DNA of 64,000 nt, from positions 1,938,001-2,002,000 of the forward strand of contig NZ_CP039852.1 of NCBI RefSeq assembly GCF_006228385.1, in the 5' to 3' direction. The stretch is from Salinimonas iocasae (GTDB lineage: Bacteria; Pseudomonadota; Gammaproteobacteria; Enterobacterales; Alteromonadaceae). The notes below the pieces were generated by a model. That model did not search any database, was not told the origin of the DNA, and was given only the letters and a program-made list of their open reading frames with translations. The position numbers and the translations under genes were made by a program. Below, piece after piece: positions 26,638-36,302 of this stretch (positions within the stretch are counted from its first letter, which is position 1; each line of letters begins with the position of its first letter).

Positions 26638-28290
26638 ATGACTTACCGCGTTGCAATTGTAGAAGATAATGCCACTGCCCGGGCCACACTCAGAAGCCAC
26701 CTTCTGCAGATTGAGCCGTTTACTGTCAGCAGTTTCAGTCAGGGCAGTGAATTACAGTCGGCCCTGCGCGTTCAGCATTTCGAGATAATAATATTCGACT
26801 ACTATCTGGGCGAAACCAAAACCGGCGTTGAATGGCTTACTACATTGCGTGAATCGCGCTTTATCCGGCCCGGAACGGGAATAATTTTTATTACTTCCGA
26901 CAGGCTACCTCAGACCATTGGCCAGATCATTGATTGCCAGCCTGATTTAGTGCTGATTAAACCTTACAATCTGCAAACACTTTCCAGAGGTATCAAACAG
27001 TATCTTGCATACCGACAGGTTGCGCACAGCGCTTTACAGGCTATGGATGAGCAGCAACCAGCGGAGGCCCTAAGGCTGCTGAAAGCCTCACTGAGTCAGG
27101 ATATCCCCTTACGTATCCGAACGGATATTATAAAACTTAAAGCCCGCTTATTGTTCGAGTCCGGTGAGATTCGACAAGCAAGAGAATTGTATGAAGCGGT
27201 TTTACTGGACAGCGATCGTGTGCTGTGGGCTCAGTGGGGAAAAATCAAATGTCTTTATATGGAAGGTCGCTGGGAGCATTGCCAGAGCGATCTCACCGGA
27301 CTGATTGAAACCGAGCTGGCCAAAAACAAAGCCTTTGAGTGGCTTGCTGGTCTGAGTTTCGAGCAGCAGGCGTATGATAAGGCAGAGTATTATCTCGACC
27401 GTATTGCTTTTTCAGCGCTCAGCATTCCCGCAGCGCGCTTAAAATCTTTAACCTATCAGCGCCAGGATCGCGTACTCGACGGAATTGATTTATTACAGAA
27501 AAAACGGCATTCCCACAAAACGTCCAAAGAGACTTTCAATGAGTTTACGTTTGAACTGGCCGAATTCTATTTATCCATCGCAGAACATCAGCCTGCTGCT
27601 AACCGGGGTGAAAGTCTGAGCCAGGCGCGCCGCCTTATCGGGGTAGCCGGTCGTCAGAATTACGACGCGCAGCAAAACAAAAAACAAGCTGTATTGATGG
27701 CTTATGCTGCTGTATTGGAAGGCGACAGCGTTCGCGCACAGTCATTGCTTGAACACGACATCGCAGACTATTTCGCACGGACAGATGCCGCTACACTCAT
27801 CTCCGCTGCGAAGGTGTATTCGTCCTTAAATAAGGCCGAAAAAGCCAGGGAAATGTTATCGATGGCGCATGAAAGAACACAAAATAACTTAAGCCTTGCA
27901 CAGCGAACCTCGCATCAGGACGCAATTCGCACCGCAGAACAGCAACTTGGTATCGCTGCCGACCAGGCATTTGAACTTAACGACGAAGGCACCCGTTATT
28001 TTTTGCAGAAGCTGTATCTCAAAGCCATGTATTATTTTTATCAGGCGCATATTTTGTTACCTGAAAGAGCGGCTTTTGCGCTCAACCTTTTGCAGTGTAT
28101 GACTGAGACAGACACCGCCGACTACCGGACAGTCAAAGCACAGACCCTGTTCACCCGACTCACGCGCACCCGGTTATCAACATCAAATCATACAAGGCTG
28201 CAGAAAATCAGACAGATGTTTGCTGATAAGTCTATGTCACTGCCCGATGATTCTCAGACAGGCCAGCCCGGCTTGAGTGACCCGGAATAA
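26638..28290 (+). CDS. Second response regulator with TPR-rich C-terminal region
   Basis: The 550-residue product has a receiver at residues 1-125 (E9-D10, phosphoacceptor D54 in IIIFDYYLGE, Thr in IFITSDR, Lys in VLIKPYN). A helical repeat region follows (for example GEIRQARELYEAVLLDS and LEGDSVRAQSLLEHD). Both this protein and the one at 4401-6044 end in a TPR followed by ALNLLQC, so they are paralogues, although the sequences have diverged strongly. There is no DNA-binding domain and no adjacent kinase. It is divergent from mmsA but shares no obvious function with it. The ATG at 26638 directly precedes the receiver fold. Confidence 0.85.
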   Translation: MTYRVAIVEDNATARATLRSHLLQIEPFTVSSFSQGSELQSALRVQHFEIIIFDYYLGETKTGVEWLTTLRESRFIRPGTGIIFITSDRLPQTIGQIIDCQPDLVLIKPYNLQTLSRGIKQYLAYRQVAHSALQAMDEQQPAEALRLLKASLSQDIPLRIRTDIIKLKARLLFESGEIRQARELYEAVLLDSDRVLWAQWGKIKCLYMEGRWEHCQSDLTGLIETELAKNKAFEWLAGLSFEQQAYDKAEYYLDRIAFSALSIPAARLKSLTYQRQDRVLDGIDLLQKKRHSHKTSKETFNEFTFELAEFYLSIAEHQPAANRGESLSQARRLIGVAGRQNYDAQQNKKQAVLMAYAAVLEGDSVRAQSLLEHDIADYFARTDAATLISAAKVYSSLNKAEKAREMLSMAHERTQNNLSLAQRTSHQDAIRTAEQQLGIAADQAFELNDEGTRYFLQKLYLKAMYYFYQAHILLPERAAFALNLLQCMTETDTADYRTVKAQTLFTRLTRTRLSTSNHTRLQKIRQMFADKSMSLPDDSQTGQPGLSDPE

Positions 28291-28294
28291 CGTT

Positions 28295-28332
28295 TATAAG
28301 CGATAGCAAGTCAGTAACCCGTATCGCTTATA
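28295..28332. terminator. Inverted repeat between convergent genes, possible terminator
   Basis: TATAAGCGATA and TATCGCTTATA form a perfect 11-bp inverted repeat around a 16-base spacer. It sits between the ends of the response regulator gene (28290) and the dehydrogenase gene (28350). There is no T-run, so it is a weak terminator candidate at best and could be a protein-binding site. Confidence 0.4.
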
Positions 28333-28349
28333 GCAAAAAGATACGTCAG

Positions 28350-29207
28350 TTAACCATGTAAGCGGGTTAGCAAACTGGACGTGTCCCAGCGCCCGCCCCC
28401 TAGTTTTTGAACATCAGCATAATATTGGTCGACCAAAGCGGTGAGAGCCAGCGTTGAGCCATTTTTTCGTGCTTCTTCCAATGCAATGTGCAGGTCCTTG
28501 CGCATCCAGTCTACAGCGAAACCGAATTCATACTCCCCGTTTATCATGGTAGAGGCCCGGTTTTCCATCTGCCAGGACTGGGCTGCGCCTTTGCTGATGA
28601 CTTCAATAACCTGCTTACAGTCAAGGCCGGCCTTTTCGCCAAAATGTAGCGCTTCGGCTAACCCCTGTACGATACCGGCGATACAGATTTGATTCATCAT
28701 TTTTGCTAACTGACCACTCCCGGCGTCTCCTATACGCTGAACGTGGCGGGCAAAGACCTGCATTACAGGCAACGCCTTCTCATAAGTATCAGGGTCACCG
28801 CCCACCATTACGGTCAGTTGACCGTTTTGAGCACCGGCCTGGCCCCCTGATACAGGGGCATCCAGAAAGCCTATCTCTTTTTCCCTGCACAGGGTGTTCA
28901 ATTGTCTGGCTAATTCTGCAGAGGCGGTTGTGTGATCAACCAATATACTACCCGGTTTCATCGCCGCTACGGCCTGCCCCGCTACCTCACTGACGTCATT
29001 GTCATTTCCCACACACATCAAGACTATATCAGCGTCGTAGACGGCATCAGAAACCGTTTGTGCCATTTCACCAGTATATTGCTTGCACCAGTTTTCAGCC
29101 TTTGCTGTGGTGCGATTAAACACGGTTACTTTGTATCCGTTTTCTGACAAATGACCTGCCATCGGATACCCCATAACGCCTAAACCAAGAAAACAGACTT
29201 TTTTCAT
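28350..29207 (-). CDS. Beta-hydroxyacid dehydrogenase family oxidoreductase
   Basis: The 285-residue product has the NAD(P)-binding start FLGLGVMGYPMAGHLSENG, the substrate motif DAPVSGGQAGAQNGQLTV and the catalytic Lys in GSGQLAKMMNQICIAG. These place it with 3-hydroxyisobutyrate, tartronate-semialdehyde (GarR/GlxR) and related dehydrogenases. It is not in the mms operon, and the true mmsB is at 21662-22552. The substrate is therefore open: a succinic-semialdehyde reductase or another small aldehyde reductase is also possible. It is monocistronic and divergent from ldhA. Confidence 0.85.
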   Translation of the reverse strand: MKKVCFLGLGVMGYPMAGHLSENGYKVTVFNRTTAKAENWCKQYTGEMAQTVSDAVYDADIVLMCVGNDNDVSEVAGQAVAAMKPGSILVDHTTASAELARQLNTLCREKEIGFLDAPVSGGQAGAQNGQLTVMVGGDPDTYEKALPVMQVFARHVQRIGDAGSGQLAKMMNQICIAGIVQGLAEALHFGEKAGLDCKQVIEVISKGAAQSWQMENRASTMINGEYEFGFAVDWMRKDLHIALEEARKNGSTLALTALVDQYYADVQKLGGGRWDTSSLLTRLHG

Positions 29208-29323
29208 TGCTATACTCTGCGTATGACTGATTAATAGTGCTTATGCTGCCACAAACTGTGCAAACTGCATAATTGGATAGGTATGCCTTGCTTTCTTTTT
29301 AACTCAATCTGTGGATGATAAAT

Positions 29324-30322
29324 ATGCAATGTAAAATAGGTGTATTTAGTTGTCAGGCGTACGACCAGAAGACCCTCAATCAGGCTTCAGAACATCATAA
29401 GGGCGCTGAGCTGAAGTATTTTGAAACCACACTTAATGAGCAGTCAGTATCGTTGTGCCAGGGGCTCGATACTGTGTGTGTCTTCGTAAATGATACGGTA
29501 AATGAATCGGTTATCATCGCCCTTGCCAAATCGGGAGTAAGGCATATCGCATTGCGCTGCGCTGGCTATAACAATATAGATCTTAAAGCCGCCAAAAAAT
29601 ACGGGTTATGTGTATCACGGGTACCGGCCTACTCGCCGCACAGTGTTGCCGAACATGCCATTGCACTAATGTTAACGCTCAACCGTAAAACACATCGTGC
29701 ATTCAATAGGGTCAGGGAAGGAAATTTTAATTTAAACGGGCTGATGGGTTTTACCCTGCACGGTAAACGCGTCGGTGTAGTCGGCACCGGCCATATTGGC
29801 AAAGCCACAGCGAATATTCTAAAGGGGTTCGGTTGCACGGTACTCTGCTGCGATCCGCAGCCCGATAGTTCTTTGGCTGCCGAATGCACTTATACATCGT
29901 TTGACGACATTCTGCAGACCTGCGACATCATCACCCTACACTGCCCGCTAAATGATGATACCTTTCATTTAATTGACCACCACAACATCAATCAAATGAA
30001 AGACGGCGTCATGCTAATCAATACCTCCAGAGGGGCCCTTATCGATACCAAAGCCATGATAGAAGGCTTGAAGTCTGAAAAAATCGGTAGCCTGGGAATA
30101 GATGTTTATGAACAGGAAGCTTCTTTGTTTTTTACCGATCATTCAATGGATATCATTCATGATGACATTTTCGAGCGGCTACAAACATTTCCCAATGTAC
30201 TGATAACCGGTCACCAGGGCTTTTTTACCCGCGAGGCTATGGAAGAAATTGCAACGACCACGTTAGCGAACATTGTTCACTTCTGTCAGGGGACCCTTAG
30301 CGAGCACAACCGTGTAATTTAA
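29324..30322 (+). CDS. ldhA: Fermentative D-lactate dehydrogenase
   Basis: It reduces pyruvate to D-lactate with NADH. The 332-residue product follows E. coli LdhA closely: VNDTVNESVIIALAKSGVRH, IALRCAGYNNIDL, the NAD motif GVVGTGHIGKATANILKGFG, the substrate Arg in NTSRGALID, the Glu in DVYEQEA and the catalytic His in ITGHQGFF. An ATG at 29315 is also in frame, but the one at 29324 has better ribosome-binding-site spacing. Its stop overlaps the end of cmoM convergently by four bases. Confidence 0.9.
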   Translation: MQCKIGVFSCQAYDQKTLNQASEHHKGAELKYFETTLNEQSVSLCQGLDTVCVFVNDTVNESVIIALAKSGVRHIALRCAGYNNIDLKAAKKYGLCVSRVPAYSPHSVAEHAIALMLTLNRKTHRAFNRVREGNFNLNGLMGFTLHGKRVGVVGTGHIGKATANILKGFGCTVLCCDPQPDSSLAAECTYTSFDDILQTCDIITLHCPLNDDTFHLIDHHNINQMKDGVMLINTSRGALIDTKAMIEGLKSEKIGSLGIDVYEQEASLFFTDHSMDIIHDDIFERLQTFPNVLITGHQGFFTREAMEEIATTTLANIVHFCQGTLSEHNRVI

Positions 30323-31068
30323 GTTTTTTCCAGCATCAGGTGAAAGTATTTACCCATCCAGCAAAAAGGTTCTTCGCTGCGGTACTGTCTTTCAAGAGTC
30401 AGCAGTTGCTCGAATACCTCATCGGTATCCGGTTTGTTTTTCATATAGTCGTGAAAACACCGGATACCCGATCTGGCAAGCACCTTAAGATCATTGCGTC
30501 CGACAAACTCAATAACATCAGCGGGTCGCAATGCATTGGTGGGATTCAGCCTGACCTGGTTTTTAACCTTTAAACCACGTGCTATGTAATCAAAGTTACC
30601 ATATACCGCGTTGGTAAATAATGCTGCATCACGGTTAAAAAAACTAAGGCTTAGCTGGCTGCCCGCGGGCATTTTTTCTGTAATTGATCGCAAGGCTTCA
30701 AAGGGTTCTGCCAGCCACTCAAGTACGGCATGACATACAATTAAGTCGTAGCTATCAAGGGTGTGTATTTGCTGAAGCGGAAGATGAACGATATCAACCT
30801 GAGGGAGATCATGTAAAAACTCTCCGGCCAGTTTGAGAATATCTTCAGAGGCATCTGTTAATGTCACATGATGCCCCTGCTGGGCCAGTTCTCTTGTCAT
30901 AATACCTGTGCCACCACCTATCTCGATGATGCGCCTGCCCGGAGATTCCAGGTAAGGCTGCATTGACTCTAATAACAATAAATGACGTAACTTGCCTTTA
31001 GTTGTGCCATAAATGTTACGCACAAATTTATCGGCTATACCATCAAAGTACTGGTCAGTGGCTTTCAT
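30319..31068 (-). CDS. cmoM: tRNA 5-carboxymethoxyuridine methyltransferase CmoM
   Basis: CmoM (formerly SmtA) methylates cmo5U34 in certain tRNAs to give mcmo5U. The 249-residue product starts with the diagnostic FDGIADKFVRNIYGTTKGKL and has a SAM site (IIEIGGGTGIMTREL). It keeps CHAVLEWLAEPFEAL, GNFDYIARGLKVK and SGIRCFHDYMK, all paralleling E. coli CmoM. It shares a tRNA-wobble theme with trhO at 2668, which feeds the same ho5U pathway, although the genes are far apart. It follows the NIF3 gene by 13 bases. Confidence 0.92.
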   Translation of the reverse strand: MKATDQYFDGIADKFVRNIYGTTKGKLRHLLLLESMQPYLESPGRRIIEIGGGTGIMTRELAQQGHHVTLTDASEDILKLAGEFLHDLPQVDIVHLPLQQIHTLDSYDLIVCHAVLEWLAEPFEALRSITEKMPAGSQLSLSFFNRDAALFTNAVYGNFDYIARGLKVKNQVRLNPTNALRPADVIEFVGRNDLKVLARSGIRCFHDYMKNKPDTDEVFEQLLTLERQYRSEEPFCWMGKYFHLMLEKT

Positions 31069-31081
31069 TTAAAATTTATGA

Positions 31082-31840
31082 TCAGGCTGGGTTATCAATG
31101 TCGATAAACGTGGTTGCCAGGCCGAATTTTTCCTGTAGGAATTCTCCCAGGGCTTTTACGCCATAACGTTCTGTAGCATGATGGCCACAGGCAAAAAAAT
31201 GAACACCCTGCTCTCTGGCACTGTGGATGGTTTGCTCGGACACCTCACCACTGATGAACGCATCGATGCCGGCCTGTGCGACATTATCTATAAAGCCCTG
31301 GCCACCACCTGTGCACCAGGCAACAGTTGATATTGGCTGATCGGGATCGCCTTCAACCAGCGGGGCTTTTCCCAGTACGGTTTCTATATTATCAGCAAGC
31401 TCTTGCTGCGAAACCGGCGTTTCCAGGCGAGCTTCGAATACTATCCCCTGAGGGCTGATATCAGCATGGGGCCTGGCGTTTTCAAAATTAAGAAGTTTGC
31501 CTAACTGCGCGTTATTACCCAAAGTGGTATGCACATCGATAGGTAAGTGATAAGCAAAAAGGTTAATGTCATTCTCCAGAAGCGTTTTTATGCGACGCTT
31601 TTTCATACCTGTTATTGCGTCGGCTTCACCTTTCCAGAAATAACCATGATGAACAATAATGGCATCGGCGTCATGCTCAACAGCTGCATCAATCAGTCTT
31701 TGCGACGCTGTTACGCCGGTAACAATCCGCTTGATCCGGTCTTTACCTTCAACCTGTAATCCGTTGGGACAATAATCTTTAATATCCGCGGGTTTAAGTA
31801 AGCCATCAAGCACTCGCTGTAATTCAGTTCTGCTAATCAT
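31082..31840 (-). CDS. NIF3/YbgI-type dinuclear metal protein
   Basis: The 252-residue product matches YbgI (247 residues), a hexameric toroid with a dinuclear metal site. Visible metal-binding motifs are IIVHHGYFWKGEAD, FAYHLPIDVHTTLGNN and the C-terminal FACGHHATERYGVKAL. The start at 31840 has a clear AGGAG ribosome-binding site. A 17-codon upstream extension is possible but lacks support. Biochemical role is unsettled; YbgI has been linked to GTP cyclohydrolase-like or repair functions without firm proof. It is operonic with cmoM. Confidence 0.88.
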   Translation of the reverse strand: MISRTELQRVLDGLLKPADIKDYCPNGLQVEGKDRIKRIVTGVTASQRLIDAAVEHDADAIIVHHGYFWKGEADAITGMKKRRIKTLLENDINLFAYHLPIDVHTTLGNNAQLGKLLNFENARPHADISPQGIVFEARLETPVSQQELADNIETVLGKAPLVEGDPDQPISTVAWCTGGGQGFIDNVAQAGIDAFISGEVSEQTIHSAREQGVHFFACGHHATERYGVKALGEFLQEKFGLATTFIDIDNPA

Positions 31841-31906
31841 ATGACACTCCTGTAGCCTGGAATTTAGTGGCGGCAAGTGTAACAAATACAAAGGATAAAT
31901 GTGGAG

Positions 31907-32530
31907 TTATTGGCCGGCGATCCCGGTTGCCACGAAAGGAATAAGATGCTCAATTACGCCGACAACATCTACATCCTGATTGAAATCAGAATGTGCTATC
32001 TGCGTCAGTGCACTGCTTGATGACATAGAGAATACAAACGCCCCCATGGCGAAATGTAAGCGCCAGAACAGCTCGTCATCCTGAATATCAGGTAAGCGTC
32101 TATGGATTTCGGTCAGCAGCTTATTAATACTGTGTCCGTAATTGCCCATAATAAAGCGGCGCAAATGTCCTTGAGTTTCGTTATACCCCTTACCCAATAA
32201 CATTACAAAAGTCGCTGTGCCATTAGGGCGAACAGCATTTAGAGACAGCATAGGCGGGATTAATGCTTCGAGCAAATCAGCGATTCCTCGCCTGCCGGTG
32301 GACACTGGGAGGGTTGATAGTGTCTCTTCAATCCTGGGCATCAGAATATCGAAGTAACGCTTAAAAACTGACTGGATAAGATTTTTTTTACTGCCAAAGT
32401 GATAATTCACTGAGGCGAGATTTACACCTGCACCGCTGGTAATAGCGCGCATTGATGTCTGGTCAAAGCCCTGCTCTGCGAACAGGGCTTCAGCCACATC
32501 CAAAATCTGAGTTTTGGTGGGTTTCGACAT
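31907..32530 (-). CDS. TetR/AcrR-family regulator, PsrA-like
   Basis: The 207-residue product has an N-terminal TetR helix-turn-helix: TKTQILDVAEALFAEQGFDQ, then SMRAITSGAGVNLASVNYHF. Its C-terminal domain (FVMLLGKGYNETQGHLRRFI) looks like the PsrA group, which in Shewanella and Pseudomonas represses fatty acid oxidation genes in response to acyl-CoA. The assignment is by resemblance only. It follows sohB by 14 bases and precedes the NIF3 gene. The ATG at 32530 is chosen over an upstream start inside sohB. Confidence 0.75.
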   Translation of the reverse strand: MSKPTKTQILDVAEALFAEQGFDQTSMRAITSGAGVNLASVNYHFGSKKNLIQSVFKRYFDILMPRIEETLSTLPVSTGRRGIADLLEALIPPMLSLNAVRPNGTATFVMLLGKGYNETQGHLRRFIMGNYGHSINKLLTEIHRRLPDIQDDELFWRLHFAMGAFVFSMSSSSALTQIAHSDFNQDVDVVGVIEHLIPFVATGIAGQ

Positions 32531-32544
32531 TATTGAACCAGCTT

Positions 32545-33561
32545 TTAGTGGAACCAGGTACGCGTCTGACTCCACAGCCGCATGAGTTGCTGCTGCGCCA
32601 CACTGGCGAATGACATACCGAGTTTTTCTGCCATGTTCTTCTTGTGAGAGTATTTCACGCTGTAAATTTCTTTTTCAGGATACGCGGAAAGAATGTAATC
32701 ATCAGAGGTCATAATCGTATCTATCAAGCCCAATTCCTTAGCTTTTACACCCGGCCAGAATTCGCCCGTCGCGACCTTTTCAATATCCATTTGCGAACGC
32801 TGTTCGCGTACCCAGTCTTTAAACAGCACGTGGATCTCTTCAATTTCCTCGCGGAATTTCTCACGGCCTTCATCGGTATTTTCACCAAATACAGTTAACG
32901 TACGCTTATAAGCGCCTGCTGTATGTTGTTCAAATTCGATGTCATTTTTCTTCAGTACTTTATGAAAGTTAGGTAACTGAGCCAAAACACCAATAGAACC
33001 GATATATGCAAAGCGGGATGCCAACAGATTGTCCGCGACACACGCCATCATATAGCCACCGCTGGCAGCGACTTTATCCACTGATACGGTAAGTTTAATG
33101 CCTTTATCCTTTATGCGATGAAGTTGTGCGGCAGCCAGTCCGTAACCGTGGACCACGCCGCCGCCACTTTCCAGCTTAACCAATACTTCGTCCTGCGACT
33201 CGGCAACACATAAAATTGCTGTTACTTCTTCGCGTAAACGTTCAACCTCATGGGCGTCCATTGAGCCTTTAAACTCAATCACGAATAACCGTGAACGGCT
33301 CTGCTTTTCTTTATCCTGATCTTTCGCTTCTTTCTTTTGCTGTTTAGCGAGTTTTTTCATACTCGCTTTATCAAGCAATACTGAGCGTGCGTAGTTAGTT
33401 ATATCTTTTAACTGCTCATTTAAAGAGGCAATCTCGAGGTGACCTTTGCCCGGTTTTTGACGATTTGCTGCACCGACTACCGATGCCACAATGATTACAA
33501 ATGCGGCAACAAAGGTGACGGCTTTTGCCAGAAAAAGCCCATATTCGTACAGAAACTCCAA
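32545..33561 (-). CDS. sohB: Signal peptide peptidase-like protease SohB
   Basis: The 338-residue product has an N-terminal membrane anchor (about residues 8-27) with a small extracytoplasmic or cytoplasmic Lys-rich linker (residues 65-90). An S49 protease domain follows with the serine in KVAASGGYMMACVAD and RFAYIGSIGVLAQLP. Family length is similar to E. coli SohB (349). It is an inner-membrane protease; in E. coli it suppresses htrA phenotypes at high dose. It is the first gene of a run sohB-tetR-NIF3-cmoM on the minus strand. Confidence 0.9.
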   Translation of the reverse strand: MEFLYEYGLFLAKAVTFVAAFVIIVASVVGAANRQKPGKGHLEIASLNEQLKDITNYARSVLLDKASMKKLAKQQKKEAKDQDKEKQSRSRLFVIEFKGSMDAHEVERLREEVTAILCVAESQDEVLVKLESGGGVVHGYGLAAAQLHRIKDKGIKLTVSVDKVAASGGYMMACVADNLLASRFAYIGSIGVLAQLPNFHKVLKKNDIEFEQHTAGAYKRTLTVFGENTDEGREKFREEIEEIHVLFKDWVREQRSQMDIEKVATGEFWPGVKAKELGLIDTIMTSDDYILSAYPEKEIYSVKYSHKKNMAEKLGMSFASVAQQQLMRLWSQTRTWFH

Positions 33562-33667
33562 GTGCGACTCCTGCTACTGATTATCAGATTATTTAGTGAG
33601 TTAGTTTAACTGGCGTAAGTGTACCAGCGTTCATCAGTCGTGACGACAATGATGTTGTTTAGCGCAC

Positions 33668-33696
33668 AAAAAAGGCCAGCGTCTGCTGGCCTTTTT
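33668..33696 (-). terminator. Rho-independent terminator after the lipase gene
   Basis: GGCCAGC-GTCT-GCTGGCC is a perfect 7-bp GC-rich stem flanked by A6 and T5, so it works on either strand. It follows the lipase stop codon by 15 bases. Confidence 0.85.
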
Positions 33697-33710
33697 AAGA
33701 CATATAACGA

Positions 33711-36302
33711 TTAGTTCGCTACAACATCCTCATTATTTATTTCAATAACAGTGCCTTCAGTTGCAATATACGTTGCTACTTCGCGCTGCATCTCTTCAGT
33801 TGTTGCCGCACTGGCGTCCGGGCTAAGGCTTGATGCGTGCGCACCTTCGGTAAAGCGAACCTGCCCTGATACCGGATCACCGGTAACTGTAGTGCTGACC
33901 TGCTCCAATCCGATGATACGAGCCAGAGGATTCTGGCCTGACAACGGCAGGCTGGTCGTAACCGGAATCACCTGGTCAGGTTTGTTTTCTTCGCTACCAT
34001 CACCCACTACCGTCATCATATGCACAGGCGTAGTTTCACCCAGCGTCATGGCGTAGTTATTCGGATCCCCTTTATCCAGCACTGATTGCGCAGCAAAAGC
34101 GAATTCGCTTAGCGTTGCCTGAACACCCGCTGCCTGCTCAGGCGTCAACGCCGCTTCGAACTGCGTAACCGCTGCGACTAACTGTTCCTGGGTAACATCA
34201 GTTGTCTCGTAAAGCTGCTGCAACAGTCCCTGGAACTCTTCTGAAGACTCAGACAACAACAGACCCTTAATTAACGGACCAAAGCGAGGTGATTCAATCA
34301 GGAACTGCGCCAGGCCACCACCAGGAGATTCAAGTGACGCCACATCTACCGCATACGCACTATCCAGCGCGGCAAGGTCGCCACCCATTGATGAGTTTGC
34401 AACAGCAGCAAAATTACCGCCTGTTATCGCCCCTAGCGATACACCCATAACCGAAACACGCCCCAGGTTTACATTAACATCCTGATCCGTTGTCATATCC
34501 ATCAGGGCATTCATACCAAGACGTAAGCCCAGCAAGTCTGCAACACTCTGACGAAGATTGTCCCGTGCTGTAGGCAGGCTGCCAAGGTTCATGTAATGAA
34601 CTGGAGTGACGGTGGTTGCGTTAATATCGTCAGTACCATCCATGTCAACATCGAAACCGCGTGAGCCATGAAGTGGCTGGTCGATAGCTATTGTGGCAAT
34701 ACCCGCCAGCGACAACGTACCGGTAATAGCCAGCATGTCTTCTTTCTTACTGGTTATCCCATGATAAAGGATGACCACTGGCCAGCCCGATTCTGGCTGA
34801 CTAACTGAAAAGCCAAGCCCTGCTGCAACCGCTGGATCAGGCACGGTGACCTGAACGTCCAGTTGCTGCATAGAGGTTGCCTGTGGAACGGGGTTAAAGC
34901 GGGTTACGTTGCGTTTAGGATCCAGCTTTTCACCATTTACGCGCAGATCGGCCAGCCCAAGCTGTTGGCACAGCGCATCGTTGGGGCCAGCTTCAGCAGC
35001 GGCTTTAGTTTCATCGGAAACCGCACCCAATACGATGCCGCTATCACAGGCTGCATGCCAGAATTCGTTAACCGGTGCCATAGGGTTTTCTTCGGTTGGC
35101 ACACCCAGATAATACGGCAAAGTAATGTTGCCCTGATAATGTTTCGCGGCGCAGAAAGAACCCACTTCCTGTAGTAAGCCGCTGGCCAGTGGCTGCGCAA
35201 ATTCATTTAACGGACCATAAGCTTCAGCCATTCCACCTGCAGCCGTAGTCAGCAATCCGCTACAGGTTTGCAGACCATCAAAGCCACCTGCTTCAAGCGT
35301 TGCCTGAATTGCGCCCTGTGTCGCTTCATCCAACCCTTCGGAGCCCTGAGCTACAGCACCTGCAAGCACCTCATCACTGACGAGGTTTAACGCTTCCATT
35401 GCATTTGGTGCGCCATCGGCATCGCTAATCTGTATTGCCGGTAGCGATTGTCCGGCAGTAGGATCGCCCGCAGCTACTTTGGCGGCATAGGTAGAAACAG
35501 CTACCTTTTTAAGTGCTGAAAGAGATTGCCCTACTGACTGGGTCGTAAACGCTGATACGTACGTCAGCTCTTCTCTTGAGAAGCCGGCATCTTCAAGAGG
35601 CGTAACATACGTATTTACCAATGTTTGTAACTGAAGTTGCGAATCTGTGGCCAACGGCTTTGTGTTTATATCCTGCTTAACCAAATCCCAGGTTGTTGAA
35701 CCCATGACAGATTTTCCACTGGTATCTTTTAACCCGGTGGTCATTATCAGCATATAGCCTTGCGCTGATTTCAGCGGTCGAAGCGGGATTACCGAAATGG
35801 TATCACCATCAACCAGTCTCAGTGCATAGTCTGTTCCCAGCTCCAGGGCATCACCTACTTTACAGCCGGATGAAGGGATTTCAGCCGCGGCACAATCCGG
35901 ATCGCTCTGGTCCAGGCCTAGTGTCGCTTCGTGAATATAAATACCAGCACCCAGGGTAGACTCATCAATGGCTGTGTCTCCTGGCGTTTCAACATCGATA
36001 ACAAATGGATGTTGTGTCGACCAACCATCCAGCGTATTAAGTGCCACACGGGGGTCACTGAAGTCCTGTGGGTTATCGACAGGTATATTGAGCGTATAAT
36101 CGAAAAATCCATCGTCGCCAGGAAGCATTAGCAGATCGTTTGGCGTGTTAAGATTGCCATTGGCTGGGTCAAAGACAATACGGGAAAAGGGTGTCTGATC
36201 GGGCGTATCTGCCTCTATATCATCAATTGATTCTCCTGAGCCTCCGCACCCTGCTAACCCCAGTGCCATTGCAACACTGGAACTGATAAGTAGTTTTCTC
36301 AT
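33711..36302 (-). CDS. VolA/Pla-1-type lipase lipoprotein
   Basis: The 863-residue product starts with a lipoprotein signal (MRKLLISSSVAMALGLAGCGGSG cut at Cys19). The long N-terminal domain opens FSRIVFDPANGNLNTPNDLLM, the feature of the Pla-1/cef and VolA extracellular lipase family. The alpha/beta-hydrolase part has VVILYHGITSKKEDM (oxyanion region) and the nucleophile serine in VMGVSLGAITGG. VolA in Vibrio cholerae is a surface-exposed lysophospholipase that lets cells use lysophosphatidylcholine fatty acids. Gly at +2 after the Cys is compatible with outer-membrane location. It has its own terminator and an AT-rich upstream region with repeats. Confidence 0.87.
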   Translation of the reverse strand: MRKLLISSSVAMALGLAGCGGSGESIDDIEADTPDQTPFSRIVFDPANGNLNTPNDLLMLPGDDGFFDYTLNIPVDNPQDFSDPRVALNTLDGWSTQHPFVIDVETPGDTAIDESTLGAGIYIHEATLGLDQSDPDCAAAEIPSSGCKVGDALELGTDYALRLVDGDTISVIPLRPLKSAQGYMLIMTTGLKDTSGKSVMGSTTWDLVKQDINTKPLATDSQLQLQTLVNTYVTPLEDAGFSREELTYVSAFTTQSVGQSLSALKKVAVSTYAAKVAAGDPTAGQSLPAIQISDADGAPNAMEALNLVSDEVLAGAVAQGSEGLDEATQGAIQATLEAGGFDGLQTCSGLLTTAAGGMAEAYGPLNEFAQPLASGLLQEVGSFCAAKHYQGNITLPYYLGVPTEENPMAPVNEFWHAACDSGIVLGAVSDETKAAAEAGPNDALCQQLGLADLRVNGEKLDPKRNVTRFNPVPQATSMQQLDVQVTVPDPAVAAGLGFSVSQPESGWPVVILYHGITSKKEDMLAITGTLSLAGIATIAIDQPLHGSRGFDVDMDGTDDINATTVTPVHYMNLGSLPTARDNLRQSVADLLGLRLGMNALMDMTTDQDVNVNLGRVSVMGVSLGAITGGNFAAVANSSMGGDLAALDSAYAVDVASLESPGGGLAQFLIESPRFGPLIKGLLLSESSEEFQGLLQQLYETTDVTQEQLVAAVTQFEAALTPEQAAGVQATLSEFAFAAQSVLDKGDPNNYAMTLGETTPVHMMTVVGDGSEENKPDQVIPVTTSLPLSGQNPLARIIGLEQVSTTVTGDPVSGQVRFTEGAHASSLSPDASAATTEEMQREVATYIATEGTVIEINNEDVVAN

